This document shows, in pieces, positions 30,881-44,339 of a stretch of DNA of 64,000 nucleotides. How positions within the stretch are numbered: the stretch's first letter is position 1; each line of letters begins with the position of its first letter. Source of the DNA: Ascarosepion bandense (taxonomy: Eukaryota; Mollusca; Cephalopoda; Sepiida; Sepiidae); assembly GCA_037127315.1 (NCBI GenBank), contig JBBBDQ010001028.1, forward strand, positions 868,001 to 932,000. The letters run 5' to 3'. The notes beneath the pieces were generated by a model. That model was given only the letters and a program-made list of their open reading frames with translations. It had not been told where the DNA came from and did no database searches. The translations under genes were made by a program, and so were the position numbers.

Positions 30881-33584
30881 TGTAATCTTCCATTTTCATA
30901 GACAAACTGACACAAATTACATAATTTTAAACTTTCTTTCTCAAGTGATAGTTTGAAGTGTGTTCTAATTAGAAATGTAAGCATATTATCTGTCGATAAA
31001 TTTGATGTATTGGAACAGGAACAACTAAAAATCAGCATGTGTTGGAACATGAATGACTAAAAATAAAAGTAAAAAGTTTGTTACTTAGCTGATTGATGTT
31101 ACCTTCAGCATTCCCACTCTAGAGTTTTGTAAATGTACTTTCCAGGAATTACACCATTCATTTGTCAATAGGTATAAGTAATTGACTGCTTATACTTCTT
31201 GATTTTTTCTTTTTTTATATTCACTTTTCACTGGTGTAAGTTTTTTGATGATGACATTTTAGCTTTTCAGTGATGGTGAGAATTCCTATAATTCTGATTG
31301 ATAAGTAGTTCCTCATTAGATTAATGTTAAACTGTTTCAAAGTTTGACAGATTTCTTCTGTGATGGGATTAAAGAGGAAATAGTGTTTCACTATTTTTAC
31401 TTCTGTTTTCCTAGGCATTGATTTAAGACTTTGCAATTCAAGTCATTGATGATTAGTGCTTTTCAACAGAGTTCCTTTTTAATTGTAGTAATTTGAACAA
31501 TAAGTAGACAAATTAAGGACATGGACAAGAAAATAAAAGAAACAATATAAAAGTATGTCTTATTTGATTCATAAACTGGTTGATTTCTTTAAGCATCAAT
31601 ACTTTTGACCCAGATTGTACTGTTTTTGTTCTCATAAACTGTGCTTCTTCATTATACTAAAAGAGGAATGGTTATGGCTGTACCCTGATGCCAGTGATAT
31701 GCTAAAAGTTAAGGCAAGGAAACTGGGCAGTGTTCTGTATTAAACATGACTGTATCAAATTTTCTAGTTTTCTTTTAATCTTTCTTAAATTTGTTTACCA
31801 TTAATACAGTGTCAGTTGAAAAGTGTATGTTGTTATATCTAATAATTGTCAGTCCCTCAGTAAACTTATCAGTCTCCAAACACCTCTATGACAATCTCAT
31901 CTGGTCATCTTGTTCTGTTTCTCTTCCTCTTGCTCTTTGCTGTTCTCAATTCAGATTTTAGTATCTAAGAGTCTATCCACTTTTTGTTTTTCATTGTACG
32001 CATTTCATCACTGTGATACCTTTTCTTTCATGATTGGTTCATTTTAAAAATATTTTTTTTACATCCAGTTTGGTTTTTGATCATTTGCACATGCCTGCTG
32101 CATCTGTGTCTTTCAGTTTTTCAATTTCTACACATTTTTTGTTTTGTCATTCTTCCATAGCATGCTTTACCATTCATATATTAATAAGTAGTTTTCCCAG
32201 TTAAGCAAATTTTGCTCAATAAATTTTCTTTCCTCTTTATCTCATGTCATAGTTATTTCCATGTCCTTAAAGTGACTAATTTTATTCTTTGTGGAATAAA
32301 TATGTAATACCACTTCAGTCAAGGAGATTTTATCAAAAATCTTTCAGGAAGAGAGAAGACAGTACTAATATTTTTTTCATTTTCTTTTTATGCAATTTCC
32401 CAATGTAATATTATTTGGAGTTATGTTATGAAAAATGTATCACTGAGAACATATGATATTTTGCTAAAACACAGGAATAAAACATTTTGGATAGTGATAA
32501 ACATATTGGTTATTGTCACAGTGATAATGTCTAGGTTGGACTGAACTATCAAGAACTATTATGACGCAACTTTTATTAGTTTCTAATTGATACTGAGTAT
32601 ACACAAGTATACTTTGTATATTGTGAGTAAATATCTATCATCTTTTTGATTCTCACAAATTCACTTATATTTTTTTATGTGGAGGTTTTTCTCTTTTGTT
32701 CTTTCTTTCTCTCTAAATCCTGTTTATTAAATCTGTTAAAGACAAATTAATAGCCTATTCCATCATACCCCATACTTTTTAATTGCTATATTTCCACATT
32801 TATTTTTAATTGCTATATTTCCACATTTATGTAACTTTCAGATTACTCATGGCTTAACACAAGTGAAATATTTACATAAATAAAATGTGTAGTTAGATAG
32901 GTAAAGGTAAAACATAAAGATGTATAGATTCTAGATCTGTTCAGATATAGATAGATGTGAACAGATTGAAGTACAGTGATATAAGCACAAACAAGATACA
33001 TTAATTACTGAGCAGACAAGGATAAATAAACAAAAGTATCATCACAGTTTTGCATTAAGTCAATCAATATTTGTTGTCGTATTAGTGTTGTTTTATGGAA
33101 GTTTCGATTTGATTCCTTCTTGTTTAGGTAACATGTGAGTTAAATATTCATGACACTATTACACTCAGAAGTTAGATATTTGTAGTTTTCTGTATGATTA
33201 ATGAAAAATAAAATATAGCAATTTTCCTTACATAGTTTGACACTTCATTAAGATTAATTTTCAGAAGAAATGAAAAAATACATACATATGTACATGTTAT
33301 GTTTATAAATGGAAGTGACAAAAATTAGATACCACAACATAATAATGTGTAGTTCCTCCTTTTATATGAATAAGAGGCCATGCAGTTTTCAAGGGGCTGG
33401 AGTCATTGTATAGGTATATATAACCAAGGCTGTCCACAACTTATATATTTGAAATGATTTGTTTGAACATTATTTTTTATTGATACTCGTATTTAAGTAG
33501 ATATTCTGTTTTTAATTAAACAGTATTATATATTTATATCTACTGGCCTGATTATTTACGATAAATTTTTATTACGAAAATGTG
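30881..33584. other. AT-rich sequence without recognised gene
   Basis: Inspected on both strands; the open frames (30,841-31,050, 31,221-31,436) show no family signature. Confidence 0.45.
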
Positions 33585-33629
33585 TGTCATTTGGCAGGAT
33601 TTGAACCTGCAATCCCTATCCACATAGGG

Positions 33630-33632
<3 letters not shown>
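33585..33632 (-). repeat. tRNA-like SINE fragment (box B) at a (TA)n tract
   Basis: The minus strand contains ggattgcaggttcaaatcct, an excellent T-arm/box B match, followed by gccaaatgacac. The upstream (box A) side is replaced by the (TA)n microsatellite at 33,632-33,682, so only part of the SINE head remains. Confidence 0.6.
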
Positions 33633-33685
<53 letters not shown>

Positions 33686-33799
33686 AAAGGGTGCTCAGTA
33701 TAAGAAATAGTGTTTATAAAGGCAAAGACAGTGTGAACATAGGGATCGACACTGTTTGGTGACTGTCATTTTCATGCTTCAAGGTGACATTGTCTGAAG

Positions 33800-33837
<38 letters not shown>
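33632..33837. repeat. (TA)n at 33,632-33,682 and (GA)n at 33,803-33,837
   Basis: Perfect dinucleotide tracts visible directly, separated by about 120 bp of unique sequence. Confidence 0.95.
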
Positions 33838-33842
<5 letters not shown>

Positions 33843-34146
33843 AATAAAGAGACAGACATAAGTTTGTGTCTGACTACAGACCTTTAAAAAATTACTCCTG
33901 TTTGTTTATTTGTTTTTATTGTTTCTTATTTTTATTTTTTCAGATCAAATCCTATTTTATTGGTTTGAAGATAAACATAAAAGTGCCAATTTATAAAGTT
34001 GATATGTATTGGATCTTTTGTAATTTAACTTAGCCCCAAATGTGGTCATTATTTTTTTTATAAACCTCTGGGTTGATGTTTCTCCATCTGATATGAATAT
34101 CATCATGGATGGAACATGACATATTACCACTTGACTAACACTTCAG

Positions 34147-34395
34147 TTCATTACATCAACAAGAAGCAGTTAATGTTTCAACAAACAACTGTTGCCACTC
34201 TCCAGTCGACCCCAAATCGACCGTCCATATCAGAGATCCCTCAGGAGTCAGCAATTTTTCTTGCAGTTTTGTTGGCTGTTACGGCATGCATGATGGTCAT
34301 CCTTGGATTTATTACAGTGCGTGTCTTCCAACGTTACTGGGTAATCAGGGAGGAGGAGAGAGCATTGGAGGAAGCCACAGCTGCCATTGCACTGG
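34147..34395 (+). CDS. Exon of a single-pass membrane protein (penultimate exon)
   Basis: An open frame preceded by an acceptor (actaacacttcag, exon from 34,147; a second AG at 34,169 is possible) and ending in CTGG|gtaggt at 34,395. It encodes a Ser/Thr/Pro-containing juxtamembrane stretch, a hydrophobic helix of about 23 residues (AIFLAVLLAV...GFITV) and a charged coiled segment RYWVIREEERALEEATAAI. The basic and aromatic residues after the helix suggest the C-terminal side faces the cytoplasm (type I). It splices in phase to the exon at 37,075 (codon split 1+2). Upstream exons were not found in the window. I do not recognise the family. Confidence 0.55.
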
Positions 34396-35912
34396 GTAGG
34401 TACAATCTATCCATTCTATATTTAGTTCTTTTCATTCCACTCAAATGAATTGATAGTAATTGTGCAGGATTAAATTAATTTACTTAAAACTTGATAATCT
34501 TGTGATAATAAAGTGAATAAAAAAAGATTTTTTTTTTTTTAAATGAAATTAATAAAGTTGTATTCCATGCTTCCATTTCTTCTCATTCAATTAAAATGAA
34601 AGAAATATCAGTGAAAAATGAATAATTAACAATGTTTCATCTAAGAATAAAATTCAAGATAAGCTACTGATTTGTTGATTGATGTTGGCTCTCATTCAAA
34701 ATAATTCACTTTGCATTTCTTTCAGGATTTTTTTCCCTATTTTCTTTCTTTTTTTTTTATAAACACTTGTATCTGTCATAACTAATCGCATGAAACTATT
34801 TATGTCCATCCATTTTATTCTCTCTTCCTAGCCTTTTGTTGTCATTTACCTATTCTTCTCTGTATTTCATTTTCTCCTCTCCTCTTTTGTGAAAGCCACA
34901 CATCAATGTGATTAACATAATCAAGCTGGTACAAATAAATTTCAGTGCTTGATTTGGAGAGTTTGTGTATATTGGTATCCTATAATGTAATCTCTTAATT
35001 TGATCAAATTGGACTTGTCTGAGCAATGAGAAAAACTCCAGCATAAAATTTCACAAAGCATTTATGACACTTTTGGTCATTCATAATTACTTCACTAAAA
35101 ATTGCACAAACCTTTTTCAGGGAAGCATTTGAGTCACATTTTTACTAGCTTTGAAATAAAAAAGTATAATATGCAAAAAATTCTATTTTCAATGTTGAAA
35201 AATGCACCAGTTTTGAACAAATTGAAAAATGCACTCTGTTATGATAAAAAGAAAATGAAGTTCAAATTAAATACTTCTAATGCTGTCTAAAAATGAAACC
35301 AAAACAGACATCCAAGTTGTAATCTGATTGGATGATGTGTGAGGTTTGTTCATAAAATCACATAAAATATAATTGTCATTGTGTATTGGTATATTAAATT
35401 AATGAAATGAAAATTTCAGTTGCACGTTCATAAATATCCCTGTTTGTGCATTTGAAAAATGGAAAAATCAGTTATTGTAAATTGCCTGAATATACCGATT
35501 ACCCAGGTTGTGGAAATAACTCATTTACTTACAAATAGACATGTGGAAAGTTTATGCATATAGCGTCTTGTGTATGTTAAGTTCAGAACATGGTAAGCAC
35601 ATTGTTACTGTGTTCATAATTGATGTTATTAAGTGTAGGATTTCTCTTGTTTAGTAGTAATGTTTCCAATATTTTTAATATTATTTTGCATGTGGATGAT
35701 GCTATTATGTATGTATCATCAATGAGGATATCACAGATAAGTCCGGGAAGATCTTGATGTGTGTTTAAATGAGATCAGGTGGAACTGTTATGGGAAAGAT
35801 GTAAGGTCAATCTTCTCGTTAGTTTTGTGGTGGTATAGGCAATGTAATTGTTTACGGATTTGGATAGTTGAGGAATACAGTTCTTCAAAGGTATAAAAGA
35901 GAGATTGTTGCC

Positions 35913-35975
<63 letters not shown>

Positions 35976-37074
35976 GCCACACACATCTTATGCTGTTTTT
36001 GAACTTTTTGATAACTACTTAGCAAACAAGGAATGTTTCGCAGAGCAAAAACAAATGATTGAAGGAGAAAGGTCAAGTGAATATATCACCTTTAGAAAAA
36101 CTTTTCATTCCAACTCCAGGGTGGTTGATTTTTATCATATTTGCAACACAAAAACAACCATTGTCATGCAGCTAATCATTTGCTGACATCCTTACACAAG
36201 AAAATGTCTTTTCTTTTCTAATGTGTTATTCAAATAAGTTGTGCAGTATTAGTTTGTTTAGAATTGATCAATTTTATATAGAATGAATTCACTTTAAATC
36301 ACACAAAACAAATAAATTATTTCTTCAGAAGATTCAATTTGGGTTAAGATGTTGATGGCTGTACTTAATGAAGACATGATTTTCTTCATTCTAATTTTTT
36401 GTAAATAAATCCATTGTATTGTACAGAAATGGCCTTTTGTGTTAAGCAAGAAAGAGACTGAAAAAAAGTGGTTTAAATGCTGATTGATTTTACTTTCTGT
36501 AAATTGATGTGCAACTCATTTTTCTAATTTCCAAATTTTTTTCTTTGTAAATGATTTATGGTAATTAACTGATTGTAAAAGCAACAAAGAACTCTGGATT
36601 AAACTTGAAATGGACTTCTCAAATTTATTTAACATTTTTGCAGAAGATGCTGCTGGGAACTTTTGCATCGAAACAAAATAATCATTGGAGCAGTGGAAAG
36701 TTATTTCCCTTTACTTGTTAAAACGGTTTTGATGCTTTCCATTTTATTTATTTTCTCAGTGTATAAGGTTTCTATGGTGGGATTTCATAAAGTTTCCAAT
36801 TATATTACAAAATGTTTTTATAAAGAGAAGATGATTTCCTGTAAATAATTAGTATCATTGTGATGTAAAGTTTGACTCCAGGCAACTAGCATCCTCCACG
36901 TTTTGCAAAATTAGGTGATCATAGCTCTTCAGTTTCCTTATTTTTAACCCATATTCTTCTAGTGTCAGTTTAAATGTCACCTGTTTAATTTCATATTATA
37001 AGTAATAAAAAAAAATTGGTTGGAGTTGTAAATCTTGTCTGTTTAAATTTCTTTCTATTTTTTTCATTTTGCAG
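34396..37074 (+). other. Intron of the membrane-protein gene
   Basis: A 2.7-kb AT-rich interval bounded by gtaggt and by a long pyrimidine tract ending tttttcattttgcag. It holds the (TA)n(CA)n tract at 35,916-35,975; nothing else was recognised. Confidence 0.5.
35916..35975. repeat. (TA)n(CA)n microsatellite
   Basis: About 46 bp of TA continuing as 14 bp of CA. Overlapping open frames on both strands are products of this tract. Confidence 0.95.
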
Positions 37075-37163
37075 ACTTTGAAGCTGCTGTGCCAGTGTCT
37101 GGTTCTATTACTTGGGAGGAGATTCATCCAGTACATACAATGGATGAGGAGAATGCAACTTAG
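37075..37163 (+). CDS. Terminal exon of the membrane protein: short acidic cytoplasmic tail
   Basis: After a strong acceptor (37,061-37,074) the frame gives DFEAAVPVSG, then SITWEEIHPVHTMDEENAT and a TAG stop at 37,161-37,163. The first codon is completed by the single G left at the end of the previous exon. There is no ATG near the start, so it is easily overlooked. The acidic tail with a WEEI/HPV segment may be a cytoplasmic interaction motif, but no function is claimed. The 3' UTR follows. Confidence 0.55.
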
Positions 37164-37898
37164 GAATATCTGATGCTGGTGACCCATTGGAACATCTCAC
37201 CCTAATCCTAAAATATTTTACAAGTTTTTTTTTTTTTAAATATATAACAATTGTAAAATGGCTGTGAATAGAGGTTCTCTGAGATGGACTCAGCACCAAT
37301 CAGTTAGAATGGGGAGTCATATAAATCCAAAATAACTGTGATCATTCAAATTTCTGGTAAATGGTAAGGCAGCAGATAAACAACGAATCAAATTGCCCCC
37401 TTAATTTGTACACAAAGGACTAGCAGCAAAATTTAATATATATAAGAAATGAATTCCCTTAAGTATTTGTGATAAATTCAAGCAAAATACATTCCTGAAG
37501 TAGAAATAATGAATATACTGAGAGTAAAAATTTACTTTTTAACCATTACTTTGGTAGTTCAAGTGTACCTACCACACAGGTTTTTGTCATGTGAATTCAC
37601 TATGATTTTTGTGAATTTTGTAAAACTTGTTTCTCATATGATTTTACAATGAATTCAATGTTGTATAAAATACTGCAAGTGTAAATGTGGGATTTTAGTG
37701 CAACTAGTTTTAGATTTATGTTCAAAATAATGGCTGGCATGTCCAATATTTTAAATTTGCTTTTACAGTCTGTTTTCTTATTTCAACACTTCCCACACAT
37801 TTAAAAAAAAAGAAAATTATTAACTGCTATAACTTCCTAAATGTTTACTTCCTGTAACACCAAAATGTTGGTCATTTCTTGAGAAAATATATCCAGGA

Positions 37899-37900
<2 letters not shown>

Positions 37901-37938
<38 letters not shown>
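37901..37938. repeat. (GT)n microsatellite
   Basis: About 19 GT units immediately before the left arm of the fold-back repeat. Confidence 0.95.
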
Positions 37939-37939
<1 letters not shown>

Positions 37940-37940
<1 letters not shown>

Positions 37941-38406
37941 TAGAGGAAAAAGTATGACGAAGCGGAAAAAGTTTTTGTGTGATGTGTTTCTTCCTTTAGG
38001 AGTTCATCAAACTTAGTTTATGTTTATGATGAGGTGACTACACATGCTCATGAATGAAAGAAATGCTGAGAATTTAAAATAGTTATATTTTTCTTAATAT
38101 GTGTTTTTGTTATATAATCCAGCTGATTTCATTTAGATTCTTTTCTTTTTTTGCATCCAGGTTCTTGTGACATTTCACTTTTCTTGGTAGATATTCACAA
38201 TGTCAGAGATTTAATAACAAAAGTGATAGAAACACAAACAAAAAGAATCTAAATGAAATTTCCTAGATAATATACACAAAACACATATTAAAAAAAATCT
38301 GTGTAGTTGCATCAAAGTAAGCATAAACTTAGCTTGATGAAGTCCTAAAGGATGAAACACGTCACACAAAAACTTTTACACTTTGTTACACTTCTTTCCC
38401 CTAAAA
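37940..38406. repeat. Fold-back (inverted) repeat with hammerhead-like cores
   Basis: The left arm (37,940-38,150) and right arm (38,240-38,406) are inverted relatives: the left has gtttttgtgtgatgtgtttc, ttcctttaggagttcatcaa and acttagtttatg; the right reads the complement of gtttttgtgtgacgtgtttc, atcctttaggacttcatcaa. They also share a segment around catttagattctttt near the centre. The left arm has an extra block of about 50 bp (38,043-38,093). A (GT)n and a (TA)n tract (38,451-38,487) lie outside the two arms. It could be a fold-back transposon or two SINE-like copies head to head. Confidence 0.75.
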
Positions 38407-38448
38407 TTTTTCTTTATATATATAAAAAGAAAATTATGTATTGTTTTC

Positions 38449-38450
<2 letters not shown>

Positions 38451-38487
<37 letters not shown>
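38451..38487. repeat. (TA)n microsatellite
   Basis: Perfect AT dinucleotide run next to the right arm of the fold-back repeat. Confidence 0.95.
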
Positions 38488-38492
<5 letters not shown>

Positions 38493-41400
38493 TAATCTCA
38501 GTATGTTTGTCTTTATTTTTTATCTTTTGTATGTTGATATTTTTAAAATCTTAAACTATTTTCACACACTAAGTACCCAAAGCCAAAATGAAATTAAGAA
38601 AAGACAAATTTGAATAGATTGAACAGAATTCCTGCAAATCCTCTGTCAGGGACCAATGCCTTGTATCATGTTGGCAGCATGAAGTGTTGCAGACTGCCAG
38701 ATATGTTGTCTACAATGACCAATGTTAAAAATCAGTTTCGAATTTAGTTAACACTCATCATCACTTTTACATTTTGCAAAATGTAATTATTTAAAAAAGA
38801 TGTGAATTTCTGGCAGAACTGCCTTTCAATAAATTTTTGTAATTCATCACAGTTTTTAAAAACTATGGTGGATAGTGTTGGGAAAGATTTCTGCAACACA
38901 TTTTACCACTGTACATAGATAAAAATTGGTGAAAAAAAGCATACATTCTTTTATTATGTGTTAATTTTATAACTGAGTTGATGTGTTGTACGAAAAAGTG
39001 TTATGAAAACATTCCAGTCATATTGTTATATACTAAAATCAATAGTGTTGAGAATGTCAGTTAAAATTTACCAAAATGTAAAATAAAGACTTAGGAATCT
39101 GATGGGTACTTGGAACACACCTCCTCAACAAAAGAACTGAATGTATGGATGGTATTAGATTCTGGTGCCCTTAGAATTATTGACCAAAACAAATTCCATT
39201 GATTTCTTCTTCAAAGAAAAATATAATCTCCATAACTCACTACTAAGCTCTATGAAAAGATTTACAAGAAACATGACTTTCACTTGGAACAGAGTCTTGT
39301 CAGCATCAAATGTTAACCTACAATACTTATAGAAACATCTAAAATCAACCAAGAAGCAAATGTGACTCAAAAGATAGATTCTAGTTCTCAATCATACCTG
39401 ATATTGATGGTTACCAGATTTCAGTTTATGAACTGAAAACATTTGAGAATGATTGTCAAGTTCTTCTGAACTTCTAAATCCAGAATTATTAAAAGAGGCC
39501 TTATATATGAAAATATAAAATGAATAAATTTAAAATATTTTGAACAACAATCTCAAGCTCTGAAATTCATTTTGGAAGAAAGTTGTGACATTTTTATAAC
39601 TTCAGCTGAAATAAGAAAAGAATCTACTGAAACTGTTTAAATCAGAAAAAAAAAAATTTCTGTAGATTATCTAATTTTAAAATTATCTGTTCCTCAATTT
39701 TTTGTTGAATATTTAAATTATGTTTGTATATATTTGTATTTAGGCATTGTGAATTCATATATATTTATTTCTGTACTCAGGATAATAATGCTTTGTTCAT
39801 AATATGAACATAGCTGCATTTGTGTATGATTGGTTTATGAAAATTTGGATGCTGTGGTGTTACTGTAATAGATATAAACTATTATTTAGAAAATTCACAT
39901 GAGTGTATGACCTTATTCATACTAATACATGTCAACAAAACTTAATATATGATCTATGCAATATCCAATTTCCTAAACAAAGAGTTTAAAATCCACAATT
40001 TAGTGGGAAATATAAAACAAGCCATGAGCCCATGAGCTATGGGAAAAGTGGATTCATATTTTCCCCATTGGAATATATACATATAGATATTGATATTTCT
40101 ATATTCACATGATTTTATGTATATGTATGTTAGAGTGTATGCATGTTTTGTGTTTCGTGTTCATCTTAAATCATAAGTGTATTTGTTTTAATCTTACATG
40201 TTCTCATGTAAGTGTTTCTTTGCATGTGTAGTTATTTAACTGGATAAATAAATGGATGAGAATATATGTATGTGAATCATCATGAAGTCATCCCTGTCAA
40301 ATGGTAGTGATATTTCATTACTAATACCAAGCTTTTAAAGCTTTGATAGAATCTTGATTTCAACCATTTACTTTCAAAGCAGTAGATTAGCACATTATAA
40401 TCATTCATTTTTTGTTGTTTTTTTTATCTCTGTCAAGCACTTGTAAAATCTACAAAGTATAAATTCAGTTGTACATACATATTTGTCTTTTATTTTAACA
40501 GCTGAGAAATTAGTGAATTTGCTTCCAGTATAAGTAATGAAAGTTCAATCTAAATGCTAGGAGACAGGCTTGAAAGAATTACAGTAAAAAAAAATTCCTT
40601 CCAGTAAAATCCACATAAATACAAATACTTGAAAAAATAGCAATAAATATATTGCAGTACATGTACTAATATGCTTGTTGTATCATTAAATGGAATACTG
40701 TAAATGCATACTACCCAAATCATGACCAAAGGATTCTAAAAGTTCAGGTACAATTTTTGATTTTGTTTTGCAATGTATAGAAATACATACTGAGACCTCC
40801 AATTTAGTTCTGGATATTCCTGATATGTGATATGATGAATTTTGTGTGTTCAATTAATTTATGATGTTGTGTGTATCAGAGCAAATGAGTACCAATCAAT
40901 AGCTTTTAAAAACAGAACCAGTATGTAAAAAGTTTTCATAATCCCTTTTCTACATCATTAAAATAAATGTTTTTGTTCTCCCATCAATTCCATTGACATG
41001 ACCAATCCACAAAATTCAAAAATTAGTTTTCCTACAGCTTTCTCAATTCTGTTTATTCAAAGAAACTGCACAAACTCAGACATTCCCTCTAACTGGAAGG
41101 ACAAGTGCTAATTTATCGAATTTAATAAATTACAAATTTTCATTTATTTTAATTTATTTAATTTTAATTATTTGCATTATTTTCTGATTTTAAGCTTAAT
41201 CATTAATTGTTGACTTTTTACATTTGATTTCATCATTTGTTCTATTCTTGCTCTGAATATTCAATTTAATGCTGACAGTGAATTAGCTTAGACAATCAAT
41301 TTATTAATAGCCATGACAACAGCTGAATTTTAAAATATTGTCATCAATCCTTTACTATTTTAACAATTGATATATTTCTTTAATTGCTATTACAGATTGT

Positions 41401-42718
41401 CTTGTTAATTAGAATAAACATTCATGCAGTTTAAATACTAATTGGCATCAGAAATATTGTTAAGAATCAGTTGGGAAAAATACTATTTAAGAAGAAATAT
41501 CATTTTTATTGTTATACTTGAAATTCTTATGTCGGGCAGCATGTTCATTTTATTTATCTTTTGTTTTTCAAATAAATTCTTATTGGTTTTTAATATTTTT
41601 AATTATTGCTGCAATTTATAACTTTTGTTTAAAATTACCCTAAATGAATCTTTAACAAAAAGGCCTAGTTTTTATGGACTACTTTATATTTAATAATGAT
41701 GGTTACAAATACTTTTAATATTTTATTTATTTACAGTTAGTATTGACTTATGTCTGCCTTTGCCATCTATTAGTTTGGAAAACTGATTTGACATTAATGT
41801 TAGAAACATTCTGCATCAAGTGTAATTATTGATGCTTTATTGATCACAATAGTTAATCAAAGGTTTCAGGTATTAGAGAATTCTCAATGCAGGTGAGCTG
41901 TCATAGTGAATGTTAATGTATTTTGTTTATTTGAAACTTTTCATAATATGGCTATGCTATAAATAAGGATATCAAACTAATGTTATATTATTTTTACAGT
42001 ATCAGTTGGACTTATCAGTATTAGAGTTTTGTATTGTTGATTATTCTGCTGAAAATTGGTTTAAACTGAAAATTTTGTTAGTTTATTTGACTTTTATATC
42101 AGATTTCCTGTTGTTGAGAATCATTTTTGAGATATCATTTGACAAGTGATAAATCTTGGCAACATTTCAATAGAAAAATACATGACAAAACTGTTTCTGT
42201 GATTTGTTCTTTCTTGTAGAACGCTTCTTGATCTGTTTCATTTTAATACATTGTTGACATTTGTTTTTATTTTGAACAGTTGAACCCTCATTTAATCTGA
42301 CAGACTATTTTTGACAATACCCCACCCACCTCCTAAACATTGGTGATTGAGCTCATTGTTGGATATTTGAATAATATCTGGAATTTATCATTATTTTCAA
42401 ATTGTTAACTTTTATGGTTGAATTATTTTTAATTTTGACAGTTTTTTTCATCTTGTTTATACAGACAAGTGAAACATGAAATAAATTTCTTATTTCTCAA
42501 TTTATTGGAAGGAATTTTGCTTATTTGAAACTTAAAAATATATATATATATAAAAGTGAAAACAACATTTTTCTATCATGGATTTTAAAACATTTAAGCC
42601 AATGATTTCCACTGAATCAAGTAAACAAATATAACACCAAGAAAGCATTATGATCCTTCTTAATAAAATATTCATAAACTGGCTTTGTATTGACTTTTTA
42701 TTTATGCAAAAATAATAT
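38488..42718. other. AT-rich sequence without recognised gene
   Basis: Inspected on both strands. The minus-strand frame at 39,155-39,391 has no recognised motif. It could be intronic or 3' flank of the membrane-protein gene. Confidence 0.45.
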
Positions 42719-42769
<51 letters not shown>

Positions 42770-42874
42770 TATATATATATATACATATGTGTGCGTGTAT
42801 ATATATGTATATATACATATGTTTTCATGTATACACACATATACATATATGTATGCACATATATACACATATAC

Positions 42875-42908
<34 letters not shown>

Positions 42909-43048
42909 TACATATGTGTATACATATACATATATGTGTACACATGTATTCATACGTACATATATATATATGTATACACACACACACACACAGACACACA
43001 CACATATATGCACACACACACACACACACATATATATGTGTGTGTGGG
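42719..43048. repeat. Compound (TA)n/(CA)n/(ACAT)n microsatellite
   Basis: About 330 bp of alternating purine-pyrimidine sequence (ta, ca, tg, acat units). All open frames in both strands here are repeat translations rich in Tyr, Ile, His and Thr. Confidence 0.95.
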
Positions 43049-43339
43049 GGGGGTTGAGTACTGACAAGAGCAAGTTGTACCTGCATTGTAATCACCACTC
43101 AATAAATAGAGATCTGTTGAGTACACAATTCTATCTCACATATATTTTATATCTGGTTGCATTAAAACTGTGTGAAAACTTCAGAATTTTTCTCCCAATG
43201 TAGATAAAACTACTGTCTGGAATTTAATATTCAAGTCAGCAGTTTATATTTTTTAAAAATCCCAATAACTGTTAGTGTTTTAAATTAAAGTTAAAGTTGG
43301 TTGGAAACAAATACTTGTAATTTTTTCTGTAAATATTTA

Positions 43340-44115
43340 ATTAGGTACCTCCACAGAAACACACGGAATGGAACTATTGGGTGCGGCAGTTTGGGTGCCA
43401 GTTGACAGTTGGTTCCAGCTGTTTGGGCACTAGCCAGGCATTTTAACATTAGGAAAAAATTGTTTCTAAATTTAAAACCATTCAATAAATTTGGATTTAC
43501 TAGCACTAGCAATATTATTTTATTTAAACTTGGGTAATATAATTACCTTGTATAGATGATCGAGTTGATGGATCTGAAGAGTATGGTAACAATGTTTTCC
43601 TGGAGTGGTGATAACATCTGATGTTTAACAGGAGCTGGATAACTGGCTTGTATGAGATTTGTGAGCATTAGATCTTAAAAACAAGTTTCAAAACTTTTAT
43701 TGAAAAATAAAAACAAGCTCATGAAAATGTAAAAACATGCACTAGTTAAAAAAATATATAAGATGGTAAAAGAACAAAACACTTGCGACAACTAACTCAA
43801 CTGAGGCTAAAGACTGATTGACTCAACTCAGACATTGGCAGGAACAAAAGCCCCCTCTGTACAAACAGATAAATGAGGAGAGAGAGCTAGTTTTCCTGTT
43901 TCTAAATATGTATATCATCTTTCAATTTATAATGGATATATTGTAATTTTCTTCATACAAACAGATTTATAATTAAAAGAATGTTCTTAAGATTTATAAA
44001 TAAAATAACATTTACAAATTAAAAAAATTGTTTTGGCACTAGAACAGCCATTGCCAAATAGGCTGGTGTCAAATCAGCAGGCACCAAATCAGCTGTGCCT
44101 AAATGACCAGCCAAG
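43340..44115. repeat. Imperfect inverted repeat built of short (ttgggtgcc)-like units
   Basis: 43,375-43,450 holds several irregular copies of cag-tttgggtgcc-type units. 44,030-44,110 holds the same type in reverse orientation (ggtgtcaaatcagcaggcac). ggtacctccac at 43,345 and its complement gtggaggtacc near 44,520 suggest the inverted structure extends further. Unclassified. Confidence 0.5.
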
Positions 44116-44339
44116 ACATACCCTACCCAGAAATGCAATACTTTAGCACCATTTTTAGCCATCTCTCATCCCAATTTAATTCTCTTTATTAAAATATTTC
44201 CAAAAATAAAATATACTTTTCTGAAACCTTATTTGAAGAATATCAGCTGATTTAAAGTTTAATTAATCTGATTTGAAACAAATGTTACTACTTTTAGTTT
44301 AAAATATTGCATTGGCTTTTGTAATGAATGGTGTCTAAA

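Noticed and set aside
36663..36848. Additional exon of the membrane-protein gene
   Set aside because: A gcag acceptor precedes it, but the frame is hydrophobic AT-rich sequence without a donor, and the flanking exons already join in phase.
38335..38363. Active hammerhead ribozyme
   Set aside because: The core has U at position 3 and no convincing stem I; kept only as a finding to test, not annotated as ncRNA.
42690..43203. Long open frames rich in Tyr, Ile, His and Thr on both strands
   Set aside because: Translations of TA/CA microsatellite; every frame is open because the repeat lacks stops.
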